A DNA stretch of 64,000 nt from Pseudomonas sp. GD03944 (GCF_029839275.1 NZ_JAOCAH010000003.1:372001-436000), one strand, 5' to 3'; shown: positions 30,525 to 40,364, numbered from the stretch's first letter. A program made the numbers and translations. The notes: generated from the sequence alone by a model not told the origin.

Positions 30525-30552
30525 AAAAAGACCCGCCCCGTGCGGGTCTTTT
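30525..30552. terminator. Bidirectional terminator between doxX and lifO
   Basis: The hairpin AAAAAGACCCGC / GCGGGTCTTTTT with a CCCGT-type loop has A and T runs on both sides, so it can end both the rightward doxX transcript and the leftward lipA-lifO transcript. Confidence 0.88.
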
Positions 30553-31605
30553 TCATTGGGCTTCGGGATTGTCCCGGCGCGCGCTGGCCAGCTGTTCGGC
30601 GGCATCCAGGCGCAGGCGTTCCTGCTCATCGAAGCCTTCTTCGGCCAAGCGTTTGATGGCGCTGCTCTTGTCGGTGGCGCTCAGTCCCGGGTTGCCTTCG
30701 ATTTCCGATTTGCTCGCCAGGTAGGTGGCGATGCGGCGGTTCCAGCTCTGGCGCTGCTGGTCCAGGGTTTCCAGGCGCTGGGTCGCTTCGGCACCAACCA
30801 GTTGCTGGCGCAACTGGCGGATCTGCGCCGCGCTGGCACCTTCGGCGCGCAGGCGGGCGGTCTGCTGACGCAGGTCGTTCTGCAGTTGCGGCAGGATGGC
30901 GTCCTGCATCTCCGGGGGCAGGCTGTCGCGTAACTGATCGACTGCGGCGGCCTTGGCCGCGTCGTCCAGCTCGCGGTCATGCTGGATCGCCAGGCGCTGC
31001 AGGGTGAACTGGTTGTAGGCCTCTTCGCGGGCGAAGAAAGCCTGGTGTACCTCGCTGCTGAACAGACGGGCGCGCAAGGCTTGCACCCCGGCTTCGCGCT
31101 GGCGCAGGGCGTCGAGGTTGCCCATCTGCGGCAGGTCGCGTTCGAACTGGATCAGCTCGCGCTTGTAGTCCAGGTAGCTGTCGAGCAGGGCCAGCGCCTG
31201 GTCCCGGGCCGGGAGGGGCAGCTGGCTGGTGATGTAGGTCTGCAGTCGGGCGACGCTGGTGCGCAGCGGCTCCTCGCCGATGGCCGCGAGGAAGTAATCG
31301 AAGATCCGCCGGATGTCCTCGCTGATCACCAGGTTGCCGCTGTCGTCGACGCGGAAGGTGCCGTCGATCCGGGTGCCGGCGAAAGAGGCGGGCAGGTCGG
31401 TTGGCGCTGCCGTCTTGGTTTTGCTGTCTTCGCGCAGCGGCTGCAAATCGACCAGCGGGGCATCGGTGACAGGGGCCGTCGTGCGGGTGTGTTGGGCGGC
31501 GGGCGCTGCCGGTTCGTCGAGCGGTTGCAGGTACAGCAGACCGCCGAGGGACGCGAGGAACAGAACAGGTAACAGAAGCAGAAGCTTTTTCACGGGCGCG
31601 CTCAT
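30553..31605 (-). CDS. lifO: Lipase-specific foldase (lipase chaperone) LifO
   Basis: 350 residues. An N-terminal membrane anchor ([20 protein letters not shown]) is followed by a proline/alanine-rich linker (about 28-75) and the chaperone domain. The Lif signature RxxFDY is at residues 99-104 ([10 protein letters not shown]), the motif essential for activating the lipase. It folds LipA in the periplasm before type II secretion. Second gene of the lipA-lifO pair on the - strand; a stem-loop lies between the two genes. Called lipB, lipH or lif in other species. Confidence 0.96.
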   Translation of the reverse strand: MSAPVKKLLLLLPVLFLASLGGLLYLQPLDEPAAPAAQHTRTTAPVTDAPLVDLQPLREDSKTKTAAPTDLPASFAGTRIDGTFRVDDSGNLVISEDIRRIFDYFLAAIGEEPLRTSVARLQTYITSQLPLPARDQALALLDSYLDYKRELIQFERDLPQMGNLDALRQREAGVQALRARLFSSEVHQAFFAREEAYNQFTLQRLAIQHDRELDDAAKAAAVDQLRDSLPPEMQDAILPQLQNDLRQQTARLRAEGASAAQIRQLRQQLVGAEATQRLETLDQQRQSWNRRIATYLASKSEIEGNPGLSATDKSSAIKRLAEEGFDEQERLRLDAAEQLASARRDNPEAQ

Positions 31606-31624
31606 CAGCCAGGCAAAAAGGGCA

Positions 31625-31649
31625 CAGCGGGGCCGCAGGGGCCCCGCTG
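31625..31649 (-). other. GC-rich stem-loop between lipA and lifO, possible attenuator
   Basis: CAGCGGGGCC and GGCCCCGCTG form a perfect 10-bp stem with a five-base loop. Reading on the - strand it is followed by TGCCCTTTTTG, a T-run displaced by five bases. It may cause partial termination, giving more lipA than lifO mRNA, or stabilise the lipA 3' end. Confidence 0.5.
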
Positions 31650-31657
31650 AAAGGGGG

Positions 31658-32632
<975 letters not shown>

Positions 32633-32694
32633 TTAAGGTCATCCATGCTGCCAACTGACCCCATCCCGGGGTGTACGACGGCGATGGCGCTCCC

Positions 32695-32709
32695 GCATGA
32701 AGCGTGCCA
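32695..32709 (-). promoter_or_regulatory. Sigma-54 (RpoN) promoter of lipA
   Basis: On the - strand the sequence TGGCACGCTTCATGC matches the -24/-12 consensus with the invariant GG and GC exactly ten bases apart. Transcription would start near 32683, giving an 80-base leader to lipA. Lipase genes in other pseudomonads are known to use RpoN promoters with NtrC-type activators. A TGT-N9-ACA element at 32788-32802 is a possible upstream activator site. Confidence 0.8.
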
Positions 32710-32927
32710 GATGCCTTGAATCAGGCAGGAGAGGCTCTATGGCGGGCGTTTCGGACAGGCAGGCCGTGCCTGGCGCCCAAACCCGGGTGTTACGTGGGGA
32801 CACGCCGGCCTGGTGCGTGCCACTCATGACAGAGCGCCCTGGAAGGCCCGTGGCACGCGGCATCGGCGGGTGGGCAGGGGGACCAATCGAAGGTTGGGGA
32901 TCGCCGACCGGCTGGTCAGGCGCCGCC

Positions 32928-32957
32928 TTGACAGCGTCAGGCGTATTTCTCTAGGAT
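32928..32957 (+). promoter_or_regulatory. Strong sigma-70 promoter candidate with long structured leader
   Basis: TTGACA (32928-32933), an exact -35, is followed after 18 bases by TAGGAT (32952-32957). Transcription would begin near 32964, leaving about 164 bases before the ATG at 33128. That leader contains a hairpin GAGT-aa-CTTGC / GCAAG-ACTC (33001-33025), and GCGCC/GGCGC and CCGCT/AGCGG-type pairings around it. Confidence 0.6.
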
Positions 32958-33127
32958 GCAGCCGCATTGCGCCGATTTAAACAGCTACTTGCGGGGCGCC
33001 GAGTAACTTGCTTCAGGCAAGACTCTGAGAAGACTTCCACGGAGGCTTCGAAATACCGCTAAAGCGCTGGTTCGGTGTCGCCTCTCACCGCTGCCCAGCG
33101 GGATTTTCGAGGCGGAGATTCGAGCCC

Positions 33128-33436
33128 ATGACTCGTCCCCAACCCTGCATGCGCCTGGCCCCGATCACCTCGGGCCTGGTCCTGCGCAACCCGCGCATTC
33201 TCCTGGGCGGTAGCCACCAGCCCACCTTGTTGCGTTACCTCGAAGGCTGGCCCAAGCGCTGGGCTGGGCCGCGTACCTTCCGTATCCAGTTCGTGCAGAA
33301 CGATGAATCGCTCGGGCGTTTTCCCAGCGACAGCTTCGACCTGGCCGTGGTCCAGGCCCCGTCGGCGGCTCGCCTGTCGGAGGCGGTCAGCGATCTGGTA
33401 CGGGTCGCCCGCCAGGGCCTGATCACACGGCGCTGA
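33128..33436 (+). CDS. Small conserved protein, methyltransferase-like C-terminus, function unknown
   Basis: 102 residues, basic N-terminus. The end (SDSFDLAVVQAPSAARLSEA then VSDLVRVARQGLI) resembles the FDLVVxxxxLxxV...EIxRVLxPGG strand-helix of class I SAM-dependent methyltransferases, but the SAM-binding glycine loop is not recognisable and the length is about half a normal domain, so it may be a degenerate or minimal relative. CGGAG lies ten bases before the ATG. It is followed four bases later by another small gene. Confidence 0.55.
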   Translation: MTRPQPCMRLAPITSGLVLRNPRILLGGSHQPTLLRYLEGWPKRWAGPRTFRIQFVQNDESLGRFPSDSFDLAVVQAPSAARLSEAVSDLVRVARQGLITRR

Positions 33437-33440
33437 GCCC

Positions 33441-33644
33441 ATGGAACTACCGCGTTTTCCCGAAGGCACCTGCCTGTACATCAAGGAATTCGACGTGCCG
33501 CTGGCCCATGTGCCGGGTCAGGGGTGGGTGAACTGGTTTGGCGGGCGCCCGCGCGCCTATGATCCGGCCGGGCTCAAACCGGGCAACCACTGGCCGGCGT
33601 CGTGGGACGCATGGGTCGAGGTGCTGCAGGCGTCGCTGAAGTAA
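33441..33644 (+). CDS. Small protein of unknown function
   Basis: 67 residues, no membrane segment or signal peptide, rich in Trp, Pro and Gly (GQGWVNWFGGRPRAYDP, NHWPASWDAWVEV). It starts four bases after the preceding stop, so it is probably cotranscribed with the methyltransferase-like gene. I recognise no family. Codon use is typical of the surroundings, which supports that it is a real gene. It converges on greB. Confidence 0.6.
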   Translation: MELPRFPEGTCLYIKEFDVPLAHVPGQGWVNWFGGRPRAYDPAGLKPGNHWPASWDAWVEVLQASLK

Positions 33645-33660
33645 CCGGCTGCTGCTCGGT

Positions 33661-34158
33661 TCAGGGGTAATCGATGGCGACCACGTACCAGGTCTTCTCG
33701 CCGGTGGGCGTCTGCACCCGGACTTCCGCGTCCAGGCTCTTGCCGACCAGGGCGCGGGCCAGGGGCGAGTCGATGCTGATCAGGTTCAACTTGAGGTCCA
33801 GCTCGTCCGGGCCGACGATGCGGTAGCGCGACTCCTCGCCGTCCTCGTCTTCCAGGGTGACCCAGGCGCCGAAGTAGACCTTGTCGGGGTCGCTGGGGCG
33901 GGCGCTGATCACCTTGAGGTTTTCCAGGCGCTTGGTCAGGAAACGCACGCGGCTGTCGATCTCGCGCAGCATCTTCTTGCCGTAGGTGTACTCGGCGTTT
34001 TCCGAGCGATCGCCCTGGGCGGCAGCTTCGCTGACCGACTGGGTGACCTGGGGACGGCGCACGTGCCACAGCTCGTGCAGTTCGGCCCGCAGGCGCGCCT
34101 CGCCTTCAGGCGTAATGAGGGGCGTGCCGGCGGAACGAGGGGGGCGATAACGGCTCAT
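33661..34158 (-). CDS. greB: Transcription elongation factor GreB
   Basis: 165 residues. The N-terminal coiled coil includes [20 protein letters not shown] and the tip acidic residues in [16 protein letters not shown], which enter the RNA polymerase secondary channel and stimulate cleavage of backtracked transcripts. The C-terminal FKBP-like domain contains [10 protein letters not shown] and the family signature [14 protein letters not shown]. The RPGDxxxY-type tip variant and length fit GreB rather than GreA. It is followed upstream by the ABC permease on the same strand, 34 bases apart. Confidence 0.93.
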   Translation of the reverse strand: MSRYRPPRSAGTPLITPEGEARLRAELHELWHVRRPQVTQSVSEAAAQGDRSENAEYTYGKKMLREIDSRVRFLTKRLENLKVISARPSDPDKVYFGAWVTLEDEDGEESRYRIVGPDELDLKLNLISIDSPLARALVGKSLDAEVRVQTPTGEKTWYVVAIDYP

Positions 34159-34192
34159 GGACTGGCTGCGAGGCTGGTAAAGCGCGAGTCTA

Positions 34193-36697
34193 TCAGCCCT
34201 CGCGCAACACCGTCAGCGGGCTGGCATTCAGCGCCCGTCGCGTGCCCAGCACGCCTGCGCTGCCCACCAACAGGGCACCGATCAGCGGCAACAGCAGGAG
34301 CCACGGGTGCGGGCTCCATTGCAGGTCGAACGCATAGCGGTACAGCAGGAAGCTGATCAGCTCGCACCCCAGGGCCGCCAGCACGCCACTGGCAGCGCCC
34401 AGCAGGCCGAACTCGGTGCGTCGGGCCTTCTGCATCAGCGCGCGTTCGGCACCCAGGGCACGTAGCAGGGCGCCTTGGCGAATGCGTTCATCCAGCGTCG
34501 CCTGCAGCCCGGCGAACAGCACTGCCAGCCCGGCCGCGAGCACGAACAGCAGGACGAACTCGATGGCCACCGTCACCTGGGCCAGGATGCTGCGCAGCTG
34601 GGCCAGCAGGGCTTCGACCTGCAGCAGGGTGACGGCGGGGAATGCCCGGGACAGTTCGACCAGCTCGCGCTCCTGGTTCGCCGGCAGGTGGAAGCTGGTG
34701 AGGTAGGTCACCGGCAGGTCCTGCAGGGTGCCTGGCTCGAAGATCATGTAGAAGTTGGGCTGGAAGCTGTTCCAGTCCACCTCGCGCAGGTTGGTCACCT
34801 GCACCTCGCGGTTCAGGCCGCCGACGGTGAAGGTCAGGCGGTCGCCCAGCGTGAGCTGCAGACTTTCCGCCAATTCGGACTCCACCGACACCCCGGGCAG
34901 GTCGCTGGCCGGCGCGGCGCTCCACCAACTGCCGGCGGTGAGGCGGTTGTCAGCCGGCAGGTCGGCGGCCCAGGTCAGGCTGAGGTCGCGCTGGATCGCC
35001 CGTTCGCCGCGGCTCTCCTTGGTCACCAGCTGACGCACCGGCTCACCGTTGATCATGATCAGGCGCCCCGGGACCACCGGGTAGAGCGGAGCCGGGTGTG
35101 GCGACAGTTCGGCCAGGCGCGCCGCGAAAGCGTCCTTCTCCGTCGGCAGGACGTTGAGGGCGAAATGGTTGGGCGCGTCTTCCGGCAACTGGTCCTGCCA
35201 GGTGTCCAGCAGCTCACCGCGCAGCAGGGCGATCAGCGCCATGGCCAGGATGATCAGGCCGAAGGCCAGGGACTGGCCAGCGGCCGCCAGCGGGTGGCGC
35301 AGCAGCTGACCCAGGCCCAGGCGCCAGGGCAATGTGGCACCGGCCAGCAGGCGACGCAGCCCTTGCAGGCCGAGCAGCAACAGGCCGCCAAGCAGCGCGG
35401 CCGCCAGCAGGCCGCCGCCCAGCAGGGCGAAGGTCAGCTGCAGGTCCAGGCTCAGGCGCCACATGATCACGCCCAGGGCGAGCAGGGCGGCGCCATACAC
35501 CAGCCAGGAGCTGGCGGGCACGGGTAGCAGGTCGCGGCGCAGCACCCGCAGCGGCGGTACACGGCCCAGGGCCGCCAGGGGCGGCAGGCCAAAACCGGCC
35601 AGGGCGACCAGGCCGGTCGCCATCCCGGCAATGGCCGGCCAGGCATCGCCAGGCGGTACTTCGGCCGGCAGCAAACCTTGCAGCAAATAGAAGAGGGCGT
35701 ATTGGCCGAACCAGCCGAGCAGGGCGCCGGTGAGGCTGGCAGCCAGGCCGAGAATGGCCAGTTGCAGGCTGAACAGGCCGAGCGCCTGGTTGCGCGAAAG
35801 GCCCAGGCAACGCATCAGGGCGCTGGCATCGAAACGGCGGGCGGCGAAGCGTGCCGCCGAGAGTGCCACGGCCACGCCGGCCAGCAGCACGGCGGCCAGG
35901 CTGGCCAGGTTCAGGTAGCGTTCGGCGCGGCCCAGGGCACCGCCGACCTGGCGGCTGCCATCGCGGGCATCTTCTAGGCGCTGGTGCGGTTCGAGGCCAG
36001 GCGTGACCGCGTCGCGGTAGGTCGCCAGGGCTTCGGCGTCGCCGCGCCATTGCTCGCGGTAACGCACGCGGCTGCCCGGCTGCACGACCCCGGTGGCTGC
36101 CAGGTCGTCCAGGTGAATGAGGACGTGGGGATTGAGGCTGTAGAAATCGCCGGCTTCGTCCGGCAGGTAGGTCAGGACCCGGCTGAGGCGCAGGGTCTTG
36201 GCGCCGACTTCGATGCTGTCGCCGGGTTTCAGGTCGAGTGCGGCGAACAGGCGGGCTTCGGCCCAGGCTTCGCCGGGGCGCGGGCCATCGCCCACTTCCT
36301 CTGCACCATAGGGTTCGGCGGCGCTCTTCAGCTGGCCGCGCAGCGGGTAGGCATCATCGCCGGCCTTGATGCTGGCCAACTGGATGTTTTCGTCGCCGGC
36401 GATCACGCTGGAGAACTCGACGACCCGGGCATGTTCCAGGCCGGCCTGTTTGCCGCTGTCTATCTGCTCCTGGCGCGCGGGGGCCGAACCGCTCAGCAGC
36501 AGATCGGCGCCGAGGAATTCGCTGGCGCGCAGCATCATGCCGTCGTTGAGGCGGGCACTGAAGTAGCCGATGGCGGTGCTGGCGGCCACGGCCACCAGCA
36601 GGGCGAAGAACAGCACGCGCAATTCGCCGGAGCGGGCATCGCGCAGCAACTGGCGGCTCGCCAGCGAGAACAGCCGGGAAAACGGGAGTCGGGTCAT
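34193..36697 (-). CDS. ABC transporter permease, FtsX/MacB-like (YbbP type)
   Basis: 834 residues with about ten membrane helices and two FtsX domains: one around 255-370, the other at the C-terminus ([19 protein letters not shown] onward). Large periplasmic regions lie between. E. coli YbbP has the same size and layout. The start codon overlaps the stop of the ATPase gene by one base, so the two are one transporter. Function is probably release of lipids, lipoproteins or toxic hydrophobic compounds; this is inferred from family context. Confidence 0.93.
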   Translation of the reverse strand: MTRLPFSRLFSLASRQLLRDARSGELRVLFFALLVAVAASTAIGYFSARLNDGMMLRASEFLGADLLLSGSAPARQEQIDSGKQAGLEHARVVEFSSVIAGDENIQLASIKAGDDAYPLRGQLKSAAEPYGAEEVGDGPRPGEAWAEARLFAALDLKPGDSIEVGAKTLRLSRVLTYLPDEAGDFYSLNPHVLIHLDDLAATGVVQPGSRVRYREQWRGDAEALATYRDAVTPGLEPHQRLEDARDGSRQVGGALGRAERYLNLASLAAVLLAGVAVALSAARFAARRFDASALMRCLGLSRNQALGLFSLQLAILGLAASLTGALLGWFGQYALFYLLQGLLPAEVPPGDAWPAIAGMATGLVALAGFGLPPLAALGRVPPLRVLRRDLLPVPASSWLVYGAALLALGVIMWRLSLDLQLTFALLGGGLLAAALLGGLLLLGLQGLRRLLAGATLPWRLGLGQLLRHPLAAAGQSLAFGLIILAMALIALLRGELLDTWQDQLPEDAPNHFALNVLPTEKDAFAARLAELSPHPAPLYPVVPGRLIMINGEPVRQLVTKESRGERAIQRDLSLTWAADLPADNRLTAGSWWSAAPASDLPGVSVESELAESLQLTLGDRLTFTVGGLNREVQVTNLREVDWNSFQPNFYMIFEPGTLQDLPVTYLTSFHLPANQERELVELSRAFPAVTLLQVEALLAQLRSILAQVTVAIEFVLLFVLAAGLAVLFAGLQATLDERIRQGALLRALGAERALMQKARRTEFGLLGAASGVLAALGCELISFLLYRYAFDLQWSPHPWLLLLPLIGALLVGSAGVLGTRRALNASPLTVLREG

Positions 36698-37380
36698 CAG
36701 GGTTCCACGTGGTCGACGAGGTGGCCCGCTTCGAGGCGGATCAGACGATGACAGCGGTGCGCCAGGCGTTCGTCATGGGTGACCAGGACCAGCGTGGCGC
36801 CGCGTTCCTTGTTCAGCTCGAACAGCAGGTCACTGATGCGCTCGCCGGTGTGGCTGTCGAGGTTGCCGGTGGGTTCGTCGGCGAACAGCACGTCGGGCTC
36901 GGCGGCGAAGGCCCGGGCGATTGCCACGCGCTGCTGCTCACCGCCGGACAGCTGGCGCGGGTAGTGGGAGAGACGCTGGCCCAGGCCGACGCGTTCGAGC
37001 AGGCTGCGGGCGCGCTCGCGGGCATCGTTGCGGCCTTCGAGTTCGAGCGGCAGCATCACGTTTTCCAGCGCATTGAGGCTGTCGAGCAACTGGAACGACT
37101 GGAAGACGAAACCGACGTGCTCGGCGCGCACCCGGGCGCGCTGGTCTTCGTCGAGGGTTTCCAGGTCGTGACCGGCCAGGGCGACGCTGCCGCCACTGGG
37201 CAGGTCCAGGCCGGCGAGCAGGCCCAGGAGGGTGGATTTGCCGGAACCCGAACTGCCTACGATCGCCAGGCTGTCGCCTTGCAGCAGATCGAGGGACAGG
37301 TCGTGAAGAATGGTTAACTCGCCTTCCGCGCTGGGAACCACTTTGCTAAGGTTGCGCGCCGTGAGAATGCTTGAGCCCAT
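36697..37380 (-). CDS. ABC transporter ATP-binding protein (YbbA type)
   Basis: 227 residues from the ATG at 37380. Walker A GSSGSGKST, signature LSGGEQQRVAIARA and Walker B DVLFADEPTGNLDSH are intact. It belongs to the MacB/LolD group, which works with FtsX-type permeases. Together with the permease and the divergent tesA gene it reproduces the ybbP-ybbA-tesA order known from E. coli. Its ATG is only ten bases from the tesA start, so the promoters must overlap the opposite coding regions. Confidence 0.95.
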   Translation of the reverse strand: MGSSILTARNLSKVVPSAEGELTILHDLSLDLLQGDSLAIVGSSGSGKSTLLGLLAGLDLPSGGSVALAGHDLETLDEDQRARVRAEHVGFVFQSFQLLDSLNALENVMLPLELEGRNDARERARSLLERVGLGQRLSHYPRQLSGGEQQRVAIARAFAAEPDVLFADEPTGNLDSHTGERISDLLFELNKERGATLVLVTHDERLAHRCHRLIRLEAGHLVDHVEP

Positions 37381-37390
37381 GGAGAATCCG

Positions 37391-37996
37391 ATGCGTGCAT
37401 GGTTGATCAGTACCGCCGTTGCCCTGTTGCTGTGGGGGCCGGCTGCTTGCGCGGGTACCGTGCTGGTCGTCGGCGATAGTATCAGCGCCGCTTTTGGCCT
37501 GGATACCCGCCAGGGATGGGTCGCGCTGCTGGAAAAACGCCTGCAGGAGCAGGGTTTCGAGCACCGCGTGGTCAATGCGTCGATCAGTGGCGACACCAGT
37601 GCAGGTGGCGCCGCGCGGCTCCCGGCGCTGCTTGCAGAGCATCGGCCGGAGCTGGTCGTGCTCGAGCTGGGAGGCAACGATGGCCTGCGTGGACAGCCCC
37701 CTGCCCAATTGCAACAGAATCTTGCGTCCATGGTCCGGCAGTCCCAGGAGATCGGGGCCAAGGTGCTCATCCTCGGTATGCGCCTGCCGCCCAACTACGG
37801 GCAGCGTTACACCACAGCCTTCGCTGCGGTGTACCCGAAGGTCGCGGAAGAGTCCGGTTCGGCCCTGGTGCCCTTCGTGCTGGAAGGCATCGGTGGCGTG
37901 CCGGGCATGATGCAGGACGATGGTCTGCATCCTTCCATCGAGGCCCAGCCGGTGCTGCTGGACAACGTCTGGCCCGCACTGGAACCCATGCTCTGA
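37391..37996 (+). CDS. tesA: TesA: periplasmic acyl-CoA thioesterase / lysophospholipase / arylesterase
   Basis: 201 residues from the ATG at 37391 (an upstream ATG at 37379 is also in frame). A signal peptide ends near ACAG, so the enzyme is periplasmic. SGNH-hydrolase blocks are all present: GDSIS (Ser30), a Gly in SGDTS, GGNDG (Asn96) and DGLHP (Asp177, His180). It hydrolyses acyl thioesters, lysophospholipids and aryl esters. It is divergent from the ABC ATPase gene, as in E. coli. Confidence 0.96.
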   Translation: MRAWLISTAVALLLWGPAACAGTVLVVGDSISAAFGLDTRQGWVALLEKRLQEQGFEHRVVNASISGDTSAGGAARLPALLAEHRPELVVLELGGNDGLRGQPPAQLQQNLASMVRQSQEIGAKVLILGMRLPPNYGQRYTTAFAAVYPKVAEESGSALVPFVLEGIGGVPGMMQDDGLHPSIEAQPVLLDNVWPALEPML

Positions 37997-38147
37997 CACC
38001 TCGGCGCGGCGGCCGTCCTGCAAGGTTCGCCACGTAACCGTCAGTACTGATTTCCCGAGTCGGCGAGGCGCGTGGTCTCGCTGCTTTGCCGGGCTTTCCT
38101 GCTCACAGTGTTTCGGCTAATGTGGCGGCCCTGCCATGGAGCCCTAG

Positions 38148-38432
38148 ATGCCGCGTCCCGCCTGGTCTGTGCATGCCTATCAACTGATCGAACCAGACGA
38201 ACAGCTCGACCTGTTCGCCTGCCGTGAAGTGCGCGTGCACCTGGTCGAACGGCAACTGGAGCTGGCGGGCCACGCCGACCGGACCCTGTGCGGTGGTCTG
38301 TTGCCGGCGCAGCCGCGCTGGCAGGCGCTGGATGCCACCTGGCTGCGTGACAGACGCCTGTGCCCGAGTTGCAAGGCGGTGTTCGATGCCCAGCGTCGTG
38401 GCGAGCGCGCCCACTGGGCCGAATTCGACTGA
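38148..38432 (+). CDS. Conserved protein of unknown function with zinc-finger-like CxxC
   Basis: 94 residues, no signal or membrane segment. The C-terminal CPSCKAVFDAQRRG has a CxxC and an upstream Cys (TLCGGLL), which might bind a metal, though a complete four-ligand site is not clear. No family recognised. It sits between tesA and an L,D-transpeptidase on the same strand, with reasonable codon use and a start in the expected place, so it is probably real. Confidence 0.7.
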   Translation: MPRPAWSVHAYQLIEPDEQLDLFACREVRVHLVERQLELAGHADRTLCGGLLPAQPRWQALDATWLRDRRLCPSCKAVFDAQRRGERAHWAEFD

Positions 38433-38531
38433 CCCAAACGTAACAGCGGATTGTCCGGGCCTCCCGCAGTACGGGGCGCCGGTGTACAATCGCGATCTGA
38501 ATTCACTGCCATTCTTACCAAGGATTTCCGG

Positions 38532-39494
38532 ATGTTGTCGCGCACTCCCGCCGTCGCCCGTTGCCTGTCTCTTGCCTCGCTGATGGCGCTTGCCAGCCCA
38601 GCCATGGCCATGGAGTTGCCGTTGCCGCCACCCGGCGAGGATATCGTGGGTCAGGTTCAGGTCATCAAGGCCAAGTACGAAGACACCTTTGCCGACATCG
38701 GCGTGGCCAATGACCTGGGTTACCTGGAAATGGTCGTGGCCAACCCGGGCATCGATCCCTGGCTGCCGGGCGAGGGCGCCGAGATCATCCTGCCGACACG
38801 TTTCATCCTGCCGCCGGGTCCCCGCGAAGGGATCGTGATCAACCTGGCCGAGTACCGCCTGTACTACTACCCGAAAGGGCAGAACGTGGTGCACACCTAC
38901 CCGCTGGGCATCGGTCGCGAAGGCTGGAGCTCGCCGGTGGCCAACGCGCGCATCACCGCGAAGACCCCGAACCCGGGCTGGTACCCACCCAAATCCATCC
39001 GTGAAGAGCATGCCGCCGATGGCGATCCGCTGCCGAGCTACGTGCCGCCAGGTCCGGACAACCCGCTGGGGCCGTACAAGATGGCGCTGTCGGTGCCGGG
39101 TTACCTGATTCACGGGTCGAACAAGAAGTTCGGCATCGGCATGCGCGTCAGCCACGGCTGCTTCCGCATGCTCAACCACAACGTGCTGCAACTGGCCGAC
39201 ATGGCGCCAGTGGGCACCTCGGTGCGCATCATCAACGAGCCGTACAAGTTCGGTCGCAGTGGCGGCAAGATCTATCTGGAGGCCCATGCGCCGCTGGATG
39301 ACGAAGGCACCGATGCCTCGGTGGTCGACAAGCACACCGCCGTGATCAATACGCTGCTCAAGCGCGACGAACTGGGCGAGCTGCGCCTGGACTGGGAAAT
39401 GGTCCGCGAGATCGTGGCGTCGGAAGATGGCTTGCCGGTCGAGATCGCAAACGAAACCGCGACAATTGCACACGTGGATGAGCACGCACTCTGA
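38532..39494 (+). CDS. L,D-transpeptidase (YkuD domain, ErfK/YbiS-like)
   Basis: 320 residues from the ATG at 38532. It has a signal peptide (CLSLASLMALASPAMA), an N-terminal region that includes IKAKYEDTFADIGVANDLGY (a degenerate LysM-like segment), then the YkuD domain with the catalytic motif SHGCFRM, Cys210, and an upstream HGSNK. These enzymes cross-link murein or attach the outer-membrane lipoprotein to peptidoglycan. The location next to oprI is notable because OprI ends in lysine, the attachment residue. A TACAAT at 38485-38490 may be the -10. Confidence 0.93.
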   Translation: MLSRTPAVARCLSLASLMALASPAMAMELPLPPPGEDIVGQVQVIKAKYEDTFADIGVANDLGYLEMVVANPGIDPWLPGEGAEIILPTRFILPPGPREGIVINLAEYRLYYYPKGQNVVHTYPLGIGREGWSSPVANARITAKTPNPGWYPPKSIREEHAADGDPLPSYVPPGPDNPLGPYKMALSVPGYLIHGSNKKFGIGMRVSHGCFRMLNHNVLQLADMAPVGTSVRIINEPYKFGRSGGKIYLEAHAPLDDEGTDASVVDKHTAVINTLLKRDELGELRLDWEMVREIVASEDGLPVEIANETATIAHVDEHAL

Positions 39495-39516
39495 TCATCA
39501 CGCAGAGTTATTGACT

Positions 39517-39553
39517 AAAACCCGCCTGACGTTAGCGTCAGGCGGGTTTTTTA
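39517..39553 (+). terminator. Rho-independent terminator of the L,D-transpeptidase gene
   Basis: The stem AAACCCGCCTGACG / CGTCAGGCGGGTTTTTT has a TTAG loop and a long T-run. Confidence 0.92.
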
Positions 39554-39578
39554 TTGTTCGCAACTTTCGACGGGCAAT

Positions 39579-39612
39579 AAAAAAGCCGACCCACTAAGTG
39601 GGTCGGCTTTAG
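39579..39612 (-). terminator. Rho-independent terminator of oprI
   Basis: On the - strand AAAGCCGACCCACT and AGTGGGTCGGCTTTTTT form a strong hairpin followed by T residues. It is separate from the opposing terminator 25 bases away, giving two back-to-back terminators. Confidence 0.92.
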
Positions 39613-39631
39613 TAGTAGCCGTTGCGGGCTA

Positions 39632-39883
39632 TTACTTGCGGCTGGCTTTTTCCAGCATACGCAGAGCGCGCTCGTTGGCTTCGTCAGCAGTTTGCTGAGC
39701 CTTCTGAGCAGCAGCCAGAGCTTCATCAGCCTTGCGGTAGGCTTCGTCGGCACGGGCTTGGGCGCGAGCAGCTGCGTCTTCGGTAGCAGTCAGACGAGCT
39801 TCAGTTTCTTTGGAGATGCTGCTGCAACCGGTAGCCAGAACTGCGGCCAGGGCCAGAGCAGAGAATTTCAGAACGTTGTTCAT
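39632..39883 (-). CDS. oprI: Major outer-membrane lipoprotein OprI (Lpp-like)
   Basis: 83 residues. The lipoprotein signal ends at lipobox LATGC (Cys20), and the mature 64 residues form a continuous alanine-rich heptad coiled coil ([20 protein letters not shown] and following) ending SRK. The terminal lysine is the residue linked to peptidoglycan in Lpp proteins. It anchors the outer membrane to murein and is normally one of the most abundant proteins. Codon choice in the gene is strongly biased, as expected for high expression. Confidence 0.98.
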   Translation of the reverse strand: MNNVLKFSALALAAVLATGCSSISKETEARLTATEDAAARAQARADEAYRKADEALAAAQKAQQTADEANERALRMLEKASRK

Positions 39884-40364
39884 CGTGTTCCCCTTAAGGT
39901 GGAGTTTTCCATAAAAGCAATTTCCAAACGGTAGGAAATTAGCCGGCGTACATACTACCTATAACTTGTAGTAAGTAAACTGAGCCGAATCAAGTACGGC
40001 CTGTTTTTTTTGCATGGCGGAAGCGTCTGACATGCCGGAGCGATGTTTTGTATAAAAACTAGACAGTTCCGCTGCTATTTGATGTACCGACAGCGCGTTA
40101 GTTCGCTACGGCTTGAAATCTTCATTTAAAAGCACGGCTGACAATAAGGGCTTTCGACGTTCCTTGCTCGGCTATCCGTGCGCCATTTCAGTGCAACATC
40201 CTTTAGCTGTCCCTCACGGACTCCTGGGGCATCGCTCTACCTGGCTACCCGATTGAGCAACAGGTCTCTAAGTGGTTGATTTGGCGTGGCTGAGTGGCGA
40301 TCAGGCTGATAAGCTCGGCACATCTGGAAACAAGAATAATCGCGGCCTAATCAAGGATGTGCCC
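39884..40364. other. 481-base AT-rich intergenic region between oprI and an unknown gene
   Basis: No gene is evident. It contains the oprI promoter and, pointing right, CTGACA (40027-40032) and TATAAA (40051-40056) 18 bases apart, a possible promoter that would give a leader of about 300 bases to the gene at 40365 or a small RNA. The in-frame upstream start at 40272 has no ribosome site. Confidence 0.45.
39952..39979 (-). promoter_or_regulatory. Candidate oprI promoter
   Basis: On the - strand TTTACT (39974-39979) and TAGTAT (39952-39957) are 16 bases apart, in an AT-rich region, giving a transcript with a leader of about 60 bases. High oprI expression requires a strong promoter; this is the best candidate I see. 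Confidence 0.5.

Noticed and set aside
32639..32954. Short open frames in the lipA upstream region
   Set aside because: They overlap the sigma-54 promoter, have no ribosome site and no recognisable product.
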